A stretch of 10,177 nt of DNA from the NCBI GenBank assembly GCA_020718965.1, contig DYRE01000057.1, forward strand, positions 1 through 10,177, in the 5' to 3' direction. This document shows, piece by piece, positions 1 to 6,097 of this stretch. Position 1 is the stretch's first letter. Each line of letters begins with the position of its first letter. Origin of the DNA: Desulfomonile tiedjei. GTDB lineage: Bacteria; Desulfobacterota; Desulfomonilia; Desulfomonilales; Desulfomonilaceae. A program made the position numbers and the translations under genes. The notes under the pieces are model-generated. The model was not told the DNA's origin and made no database searches. It saw only the letters and a list, made by a program, of their open reading frames with translations.

Positions 1-2105
1 GCTTCGATTTTTGAAAAATCCAGTATATCGTTAATTAGTTTCAACAGAAGATCTGATGATGACTTGACAGTGTTCAGATAATCCCGTTGTTCCTGGTTCA
101 AATCAGTATCAAGCGCAAGTTGGGTCATCCCTAATATACCGTTCATAGGGGTGCGTATTTCGTGACTCATGTTGGCCAGAAATTCACTCTTGGCTTTCGA
201 AGCCTGTTCGGCTTTCTCTCTGGCGTCAATAAGCTCCTGCTCAAATCTTTTCCTGTCACTTATATCTCTAACTATGCCAAGGAGCATTTTCTGAGGGCCC
301 ATACTGATTTCGCTGATTGACAGTTCAACAGGAAATGTGCTCGAATTCTTTCTTTTTGCAACCACTTCAGTTTTTTGAGAAAATGGCTTTTCTGACTGCT
401 GACGAAGGGCCTTTTTCACAAAGGAATCAAAGCCGGACGCGTATGGCTCCGGCATCAGTGTGCTTGCGCTTTTCCCTGCAATCTCCTCATTGGAAAATCC
501 GAACATTTCAACTGCGGCCGGATTAAATGTTTCTACATTGCCCGACATATCAACAGTGATTATACCGTCCATGGCATTGTCAACAACCGACCTGAGGCGA
601 ATTTCACTTCTTTTTAGTTCAATCTCGGTTTTCTTTTTTTCGCTGATATCATCTACGACAGTAACGGCTCCAGTTATCATCCCTGATTCTACAATTGGCG
701 CTGTGGAAAACGAAACCTGCACCAGAGTGTCGGTTGCCAGTATCCTCAAATTTGACTCTTCAGAGATTTTTTCACCGCGTTCAATGGCTCTCAGAGGCGG
801 ATTCTGAACTATTTCAGGACCGGAATCCATATTCAACTCGAATCTGAAAAAACGTTCCGCCGGTTGGCCCAATAATACTATTGCAGACGAACCTAGAAGA
901 GTTTCCGCCGCCGGGTTTACAAACGTTATCAGTCCGGACCTATCAATCACATAAAGAGCGTCCCCCATATTGGACGTTATATTTTGGAGCCTCAAGCTTT
1001 GAGCTTCGATCTGTCTGTTTTGATCTGCTAACTTTTTACGGCTACGTTCACTAACAAAGATTAGCGCGAAAAACACCGCTAAATAGGCAGTAAAACCTCC
1101 AACTTTTATCAGAAAATCGTTCCAACGGTTTGAGAAAGACGAGTCTTCTACCAGAGAAAACAGATATCCTGAGTGGTTTCCTCCTATGCTAATAATAGGA
1201 AGAAAGGTCACCACGTAATCCTTTCCCTCAACTGATACCTCTATGCAGAATGGATCCCCCCTATCAAATTGAGGTCTTGCGGCCTTGTTGACCTGCCCAA
1301 TGATCAGTATTCTCAGCAAATCATCGAGGCGTGAATCTTTATATCTGAGAAAACTGTCTCCGTTGATCGATTCATATACATAATCATCACTTAATTCAGT
1401 GAGTCGATATTTCTCTTTCTCCTCTGAAAATACAGTGTACTGGATCTTTTCCTTCTTTATCATGAGAGCAAAAACCTGAGGCGCATAAAGTTTTTCCAGA
1501 GAATCTCTCAATGCGTCGAAAGAAACTCCTAACTCCGCGCTTCCCAGATGGAGACCTTCGTAGGTAAGAGGAAAAACAAATCTAAACCCAGAGTGTACTC
1601 GCCCCACCTCGAATCCTTCAACCCTCGTTTTTTTTGTGTTTACAATTCTAAGCGATGCTCTAGTTTCGAAAAGGTTATCGCCAAATTTTGATGGCATGTG
1701 GAATCTGAGAAAACTAATTCCATTGGGCAGATGAAACTGGAACTGTCTAAAACCCTTGTCAAGAAGTCTTTGATAAGTGTCTCCCAGTTTGGCGAAGAGT
1801 TTTCCCCGATTTAACGAGAGAATTTGTGAATTATTCGATGAATTGGCTTCTTTAAGCAGCGCCAATACTTCTGGTCTGTCAATAACTTCCTGGAAAATTG
1901 TATTAGTTAGTAGACTGTATGAATTCAGGGTTGCAAAATATTGATTGCGCAGATTCTGGATTTCGGTCCTTTCCAGCCTCGACACCCTGCGTGTATAATC
2001 GGAGTAAATTATCAGGAATCCGATCAGTTCCAGACAGATAAATGCCGGCAGAGCAAGTCGAAATGAACTGCAATTTCTTAGGATGGATCGGAACAATTTG
2101 ACCAA
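1..2105 (-). CDS. Membrane sensor histidine kinase (dCache-PAS-PAS-HisKA), 3' end cut by window edge
   Basis: I read a continuous open frame from upstream of 2105 to the left edge. With the start at TTG 2105, residues 16-34 are a transmembrane segment, about 35-325 an extracytoplasmic sensor, and 331-352 a second membrane segment. The sensor carries a stretch (about 119-145, QFQFHLPNGISFLRFH then KFGDN, later GFEVGR) typical of the dCache_3 double sensory domain (PF14827). Two PAS domains follow at about 371-490 and 501-620. The second has NPAAVEMFGFSNEEI and ends in the usual IVRDISDRKR. Next comes the HisKA H-box NMSHEIRTPMNGILG with the phospho-acceptor His648. The ATPase domain and any receiver domain lie beyond the left edge. 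The family senses an extracellular ligand and phosphorylates a response regulator; ligand and partner are unknown. The frame has no ATG near its 5' end (stop at 2175-2177). TTG 2105, with GGA five bases upstream, or TTG 2138 are the likely starts. Identity is secure; the exact start is not. Confidence 0.9.
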   Translation of the reverse strand, partial: MVKLFRSILRNCSSFRLALPAFICLELIGFLIIYSDYTRRVSRLERTEIQNLRNQYFATLNSYSLLTNTIFQEVIDRPEVLALLKEANSSNNSQILSLNRGKLFAKLGDTYQRLLDKGFRQFQFHLPNGISFLRFHMPSKFGDNLFETRASLRIVNTKKTRVEGFEVGRVHSGFRFVFPLTYEGLHLGSAELGVSFDALRDSLEKLYAPQVFALMIKKEKIQYTVFSEEKEKYRLTELSDDYVYESINGDSFLRYKDSRLDDLLRILIIGQVNKAARPQFDRGDPFCIEVSVEGKDYVVTFLPIISIGGNHSGYLFSLVEDSSFSNRWNDFLIKVGGFTAYLAVFFALIFVSERSRKKLADQNRQIEAQSLRLQNITSNMGDALYVIDRSGLITFVNPAAETLLGSSAIVLLGQPAERFFRFELNMDSGPEIVQNPPLRAIERGEKISEESNLRILATDTLVQVSFSTAPIVESGMITGAVTVVDDISEKKKTEIELKRSEIRLRSVVDNAMDGIITVDMSGNVETFNPAAVEMFGFSNEEIAGKSASTLMPEPYASGFDSFVKKALRQQSEKPFSQKTEVVAKRKNSSTFPVELSISEISMGPQKMLLGIVRDISDRKRFEQELIDAREKAEQASKAKSEFLANMSHEIRTPMNGILGMTQLALDTDLNQEQRDYLNTVKSSSDLLLKLINDILDFSKIE

Positions 2106-2166
2106 CCACGTCCGTGCGCCAAAACATAGATGATTCAACTTGAGAGTAAATCTTAGTTGAAAAGGG

Positions 2167-2172
2167 ATTATA
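2167..2172 (-). promoter_or_regulatory. Candidate -10 box (TATAAT) of the sensor kinase
   Basis: On the minus strand a perfect TATAAT lies 62 bases before the TTG at 2105 and 29 bases before the TTG at 2138, so transcription would begin near 2160. No recognisable -35 hexamer sits 16-18 bases upstream. That position is instead occupied by the direct repeats at 2179-2206, as expected of an activator-dependent promoter. The box is seen in the sequence; its function is inferred. Confidence 0.45.
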
Positions 2173-2178
2173 AGTCAT

Positions 2179-2206
2179 CTAATTCGTAACGCACTAATTC
2201 GTAACG
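2179..2206 (-). repeat. Two 13-bp direct repeats upstream of the kinase -10 box
   Basis: On the minus strand CGTTACGAATTAG occurs twice, at 2194-2206 and 2179-2191, separated by 2 bp (period 15 bp) and identical at all 13 positions. The proximal copy ends 6 bp from the TATAAT box, so the pair covers the -35 region. Tandem half-sites of this kind are typical binding sites for response regulators, so autoregulation by the kinase's own partner is possible. The repeats are certain; the regulatory role is inferred. Confidence 0.5.
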
Positions 2207-2363
2207 TACGTAAAACATACCGTGGCTCGATCGATGATCTATTGGCGCATCTGAAATTCATGATCGTTCCGTAAAATCTGTTTTATCCATAGGCATGACA
2301 ATCCTTTTTGGGAGTATAGGGGTTACATCAAATTATCAGCCGGGTTCATAATATTCATTGGTG
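2207..2363. other. Intergenic stretch between helicase-nuclease 3' end and kinase repeats
   Basis: No gene of convincing size is present on either strand. There is no hairpin plus T-run directly after the helicase stop codon, so where the helicase transcript ends is unclear and read-through toward the kinase is possible. The only coding-like item is a 12-codon minus-strand frame at 2258-2296, preceded by AAGGA at good spacing, which I do not call a gene. Confidence 0.5.
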
Positions 2364-5342
2364 TCAAATACCGCTAGCTTCTGAAAAACCCCATTTCACT
2401 GGAATCTTAACGGTTTGGCCGTCCCTGCGTTTATATTTCACAAAACCATTTTCGACAGCAAAATTGTAAAGGTCTCTTGTAATGATTACGTCGTCTGTAC
2501 AGTATTTCTGAAGTAAATCGAGACGGCCCTGACGAAACCATCGAGGCGCGTCTACTCCACTTCCACTTTTTTTACGGCCAAGAGTGAACTGCGCCAGGTG
2601 GTCAAGACTTAACCGATGCCCTATCAATTTTTGTATCTCAATCAGCATATCAAGATTCCGGTACTTTCTAAGGTTCTCGCTAGTATATGCGCTTAGTACT
2701 TCGTAATCGAATTTTACCTGATTGAATCCTACAATTAGATCAGCCCTGGATAGAGTCTCAACCAATTCTCCAACCGACTCTTCATTAAAGCTTTGGAATC
2801 CACCAGCCTCGGAATATGTAACCGCCACAGACAGCATCATCTTGGATATATTTCTCCATCCACCCACGTCATCGGCCAATTTTTGGGTTTCCAGATCGAA
2901 GAAGACAATTTCCGGAGATGGTTTTTTCTCGATATTCATGGCTAATTCCTCAATTGAGTTGCCGAGTTCACCGCTTGAAACCTCAACGAACGTTTCATTA
3001 CGGATATTCGACCTCTTGTCATGATTGGATGATAACGTGGGTCCAACCGGTTTACGGGTTCTCTTTAACAGTTCCGGATTTAGCAGATACTCCAGGATTG
3101 TTTCACACGCCTTTTTGTCTAGCGGCTTATTGCCCGATCCACATTTCGGAGAATGAATGCAGGAAGGACATCCTGTTTCGCACTGGCAACCTTTTACCAT
3201 GTCCAAGGTTGTCCGTAAAAGTTCTTCAAGAACGTCGAAAACTTTGCTCGAGAGCCCAACCCCTCCAGGATGGCCATCATAAATAAATACTGCGGCCCTG
3301 CAAACCTGTTCGTGCTCAGGACAACTAATGCCACCTATGTCGTCGCGTTCACAAAGAGCAAACAGAGGAAACATAGAGATCGCAGCGTGTTCCAACGCAT
3401 GTATGCCTCCCATGAAATGAAGGCCTGATGAGTCTATGGCCTCTTTGACCTCGTTAGAAATTTCAATCCACAATCCAACCGTTTCAAACATAAGCGGAGG
3501 CAAATCAAGATTTAGGACACCAATGAGCTCCTGGCCTCTCGTTCGACGTTTTTCATAAGCGGTTACGACCTCTGTAACTCTTAGTCTGGCTTCTCGAGCG
3601 ACAAAACCGGAGAAGGTGCGTGACCGCATCGGCGCCCCAAGTATTTTAGTATCTTTCTCAGACCTTGATCTAGTGAAGTAACTTGCGGTAGAGGGCCTAA
3701 CAAAAACATTTCTTCTCCCCATGTCAAGTCTTGTAACCACATATTGTTTTGTTCTATGGAGATAAACTGCCCCTTCATGACATTCATGAAACGTTCTTGC
3801 GCCTGAAGTGGCGCCGATGGGGTTAGCGCCTTCCTCAAGAAATATGGAATAAGAATTCCCAATATTTCTGAGATCGACATCCCTGTGTGGACGTGGATTG
3901 ACAGAAATCAATGTATTATCTGGAGATAGATAAATAATCCCCGCATCCATCAGGATGTCCACGGCTCTCTTAACTTCCGCTGGTCTAAGCCAGGGCTCGG
4001 AAGGCGCTATGGGGATCTCCGCCGCGGCGCATGGAATATGCTTCTTCAGAACCTCGACGTTTAGCGGATCCAATGTGGCGTGTTCGCATCGGCGAGCAAA
4101 AAAATCAGACGGATTACGAACAAAATATTGGTCAAGCGCATCCTGGCCGGCCACCAAGACAATTCCACTGGGGCGTCCCTGCCTCCCTACGCGTCCACCT
4201 CTTTGCCATGTGTTTACAATCGTGCCTGGATATCCAACGAGAATGCAAAGATCCAGCCCACCCACATCAATACCCATTTCCAGGGCTGACGTAGAGATTA
4301 CTCCATCAAGTTGCCCTGAAAATAGCCTTGATTCAATTTCGCGCCGCTCTTCAGGCAAGAACCCTGCTCTGTATGAACTTATTCTACGTCTCAGGTGCGG
4401 AGCTTCATTTAGCGCCCACAAAGTTATGAGTTCTGTTATCTTCCGAGCCCTCGTGAATACTATCGTTTTGAGCCCGGATTCCACAGCCTTCACAAAAAGC
4501 GATGAGGCTACAGTATAAGGACTCAAGACAGGATTTATGAATACAAAGTGTCTTTCAGGCGCCGGAGCGCCGGATTTGTCCACAACGGCAACCTCATCCC
4601 CTATCAAGGTGGAAACGAACTGCCCGGGATTGCCTATAGTAGCTGAACAGGAAACAAACGTCGGCTGATTGCCGTACGAAGCGCATATCCTTTTTAGTCT
4701 CAGTAAAACCTGAGCAACGTGACTCCCGAAGATGCCCTTGTAGGTATGAACTTCATCCAGAACTATGAGGGAAAGCTTCCTGAAGAAATGTCTCCATGAG
4801 TCATGAAAAGCCAGCAAACCAAGGTGGAGCATATCCGGATTTGTAATGATAACTCTGGGGGGCCTAGCTCGAATCCTTTTACGATCGGACTCAGAAGTGT
4901 CTCCGTCATAGACCGCTGCGCTAATTCCCATTTTTTCAGAGAGATTCAGGAACGAATCCAGTTGATCCCTCTCCAGCGCCTTCAGAGGGAACAACATCAG
5001 CACATGGGAATCTGGCTCACGGACAAGTCGATCAAGCGCAGGAATTTGATAGCACAGGGTTTTGCCACTGGAGGTGCTGGTTGATAGGGCTACGTTCTGT
5101 TTGCGAAGCGCTTTTCCAATGGCTTCAACCTGGTGGCAATACAATGATTCTATTCCTATGGAATCTAGAAGCTTTTTTACGGAGAAATGAAGGTATCCGG
5201 GAGGGTTTCTGAAAATAGGGGCTTTCGCGGGTAGAACTTCGTGATGAACTACTTCCCAATTCGTGCCAGCGTTTTCTTTAAGCCATTCCAGGTAATCATT
5301 GACCAATGGATTATTCCGGGGGGCGGCGCCCTTAATCGACAC
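2364..5342 (-). CDS. MrfA/YprA-type DEAD/DEAH helicase fused to YprB/MrfB-like DEDDy exonuclease
   Basis: A 992-residue DNA helicase-nuclease. Helicase lobe 1 has Walker A STSTSSGKT (87-95), DEVH box (196-199) and SAT motif (233-235). Lobe 2 has the arginine-finger motif QRGGRVGRQGR (380-390). After an MrfA-type middle region comes a cysteine cluster, C719, C721, C725, C728 and C734 (CETGCPSCIHSPKCG), as in the C-terminal module of YprA/MrfA (DUF1998), where cysteines bind zinc. A linker at about 760-810 leads to an RNase H-fold exonuclease domain: DLE at 816-818, D879 in GFNQVKFDYEVL, and Y947 with D951 (YxxxD), which makes it DEDDy type. In Bacillus subtilis MrfA and MrfB are separate proteins acting in mitomycin-lesion excision. 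Here both activities lie in one chain, so a damage-repair role is inferred. The start is GTG with no clear Shine-Dalgarno; TTG at codon 13 is an alternative. All catalytic motifs look intact. Confidence 0.93.
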   Translation of the reverse strand: MSIKGAAPRNNPLVNDYLEWLKENAGTNWEVVHHEVLPAKAPIFRNPPGYLHFSVKKLLDSIGIESLYCHQVEAIGKALRKQNVALSTSTSSGKTLCYQIPALDRLVREPDSHVLMLFPLKALERDQLDSFLNLSEKMGISAAVYDGDTSESDRKRIRARPPRVIITNPDMLHLGLLAFHDSWRHFFRKLSLIVLDEVHTYKGIFGSHVAQVLLRLKRICASYGNQPTFVSCSATIGNPGQFVSTLIGDEVAVVDKSGAPAPERHFVFINPVLSPYTVASSLFVKAVESGLKTIVFTRARKITELITLWALNEAPHLRRRISSYRAGFLPEERREIESRLFSGQLDGVISTSALEMGIDVGGLDLCILVGYPGTIVNTWQRGGRVGRQGRPSGIVLVAGQDALDQYFVRNPSDFFARRCEHATLDPLNVEVLKKHIPCAAAEIPIAPSEPWLRPAEVKRAVDILMDAGIIYLSPDNTLISVNPRPHRDVDLRNIGNSYSIFLEEGANPIGATSGARTFHECHEGAVYLHRTKQYVVTRLDMGRRNVFVRPSTASYFTRSRSEKDTKILGAPMRSRTFSGFVAREARLRVTEVVTAYEKRRTRGQELIGVLNLDLPPLMFETVGLWIEISNEVKEAIDSSGLHFMGGIHALEHAAISMFPLFALCERDDIGGISCPEHEQVCRAAVFIYDGHPGGVGLSSKVFDVLEELLRTTLDMVKGCQCETGCPSCIHSPKCGSGNKPLDKKACETILEYLLNPELLKRTRKPVGPTLSSNHDKRSNIRNETFVEVSSGELGNSIEELAMNIEKKPSPEIVFFDLETQKLADDVGGWRNISKMMLSVAVTYSEAGGFQSFNEESVGELVETLSRADLIVGFNQVKFDYEVLSAYTSENLRKYRNLDMLIEIQKLIGHRLSLDHLAQFTLGRKKSGSGVDAPRWFRQGRLDLLQKYCTDDVIITRDLYNFAVENGFVKYKRRDGQTVKIPVKWGFSEASGI

Positions 5343-5377
5343 CAGGGAAATTAACGCTAATTCAAGCTTGTAACCTC

Positions 5378-5401
5378 AAAAAAGATGACAAATTAATGTC
5401 A
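5378..5401 (-). terminator. Weak intrinsic-terminator-like hairpin between the unknown gene and the helicase
   Basis: On the minus strand TGACA-TTAATT-TGTCA is followed directly by TCTTTTTT, just after the stop of the 154-residue protein. The stem is only 5 bp and AT-rich, so termination would be partial at best. It could attenuate transcription into the helicase-nuclease, whose start lies about 35 bases further on. The structure is seen; its activity is inferred. Confidence 0.35.
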
Positions 5402-5403
5402 CG

Positions 5404-5868
5404 TTACCCTTCCCATTCAGGAAAAATTAACATCTGACCGGCGACCACGGCTTCCTCGCCCTCTATCATTTCGTGGAACGAATATATGTTCCCAGTCCTG
5501 TCATACTTTTGCATCACGACATAAGGTTGACCTCCCTGTATCGCAGTCGCCAACACGAGCGCCTCTTCTTGAGCGCCTGACCTACAGTCGATAATGATGG
5601 AATTAGTAACAGTTGTAACTGCATAGGCGTCTTTCTCCAGCGCCTCCTTTTTTACATACTCCACAACCGCCTTTTTTTGATCCGGATTATCGTATGACAT
5701 TACTATGGGATAAAAACCTGAGACGGTGTGAAGAATCGCTGTAGGGCTATGATTTCCAGAAAGCTGGAGCGTTTGACGGGCAATCGGAGCAATACTTCTT
5801 ACTGATCTGGCAATAGTCTCTCTAACTGCCACAATCTTGGTTACAATGACAAGAGGTTCAATATTCAT
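5404..5868 (-). CDS. Conserved-looking hypothetical protein, 154 residues
   Basis: I do not recognise this protein. It is a complete frame from ATG to TAA, with no signal peptide, no convincing membrane helix and a single cysteine (in DCRSG). The first 40 residues look helical and basic (KIVAVRETIARSVRSIAPI). The rest alternates hydrophobic and charged residues as in a compact alpha/beta domain, including a lysine/glutamate-rich helix (KKAVVEYVKKEALEKDA) followed by likely beta strands (VTNSIIIDC; QPYVVMQKYDRTGNIYSF). It ends in an acidic patch (EMIEGEEAVVAG). It is likely cytoplasmic. It lies 61 bp upstream of the helicase-nuclease on the same strand, so the two may be cotranscribed, though a weak terminator-like hairpin sits between them. 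A GGA before the ATG is too far away to be a strong ribosome site. Coding is supported by length, clean intergenic borders and protein-like composition; function is unknown. Confidence 0.75.
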   Translation of the reverse strand: MNIEPLVIVTKIVAVRETIARSVRSIAPIARQTLQLSGNHSPTAILHTVSGFYPIVMSYDNPDQKKAVVEYVKKEALEKDAYAVTTVTNSIIIDCRSGAQEEALVLATAIQGGQPYVVMQKYDRTGNIYSFHEMIEGEEAVVAGQMLIFPEWEG

Positions 5869-6097
5869 GTAATTTCTGTTCCAGCAATCCAGGTAGAATC
5901 AGTGATGCAAATCCCGAACAATTAAAAATCAGTTTAAAATTGAATAATGCAACTCATCTGGGAACGCAAGAGCCAATACCTTAAAAAACCTCGGGGGGTT
6001 GAATTTGACGAGCCAGCCGATTTCCAATAGAATGTGAATTATTGTTTAATATACCTTAGGCTAGCGATCCAAACATCGACAAGGATACCAATTAGTT
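5869..6097. other. Divergent intergenic region between the unknown gene and the RND exporter
   Basis: This 229-bp gap separates two genes pointing away from each other, so it should hold both promoters. A plausible sigma70 promoter faces the exporter (6005-6033). Facing the other way I see only AT-rich sequence (about 5920-5945 on the minus strand, with TTGCAT followed by TTTTTAAT) that matches no clear -35/-10 pair. No RNA gene or clear operator palindrome is visible. Confidence 0.5.
6005..6033 (+). promoter_or_regulatory. Sigma70-type promoter for the RND exporter
   Basis: TTGACG (6005-6010), a 17-bp spacer and TAGAAT (6028-6033) match the housekeeping -35 and -10 consensus at five and five of six positions. 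Transcription would start near 6040, leaving a leader of nearly 60 bases before the GTG start. The leader includes AAGGA at 6081-6085, the likely ribosome site, at a rather long 12-base spacing from the start codon. Confidence 0.55.

Noticed and set aside
1903..2178. A 91-codon minus-strand ATG frame overlapping the 5' part of the kinase
   Set aside because: It overlaps the kinase reading frame, which gives a coherent membrane helix and dCache sequence; the 91-codon product shows no recognisable features.
2258..2296. A 12-codon minus-strand frame with AAGGA at ideal spacing before its ATG
   Set aside because: It lies upstream of the inferred kinase promoter, so it would not be a leader peptide of that transcript, and the short length makes chance likely.
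3955..4518. A 187-codon plus-strand frame
   Set aside because: It lies wholly antisense to the helicase core, whose motifs are intact; composition is that of a shadow frame.
5985..6000. AACC-TCGGGG-GGTT inverted repeat with a minus-strand T-run, resembling a terminator
   Set aside because: The stem is only 4 bp and no minus-strand gene lies upstream within the exporter region that it could terminate.
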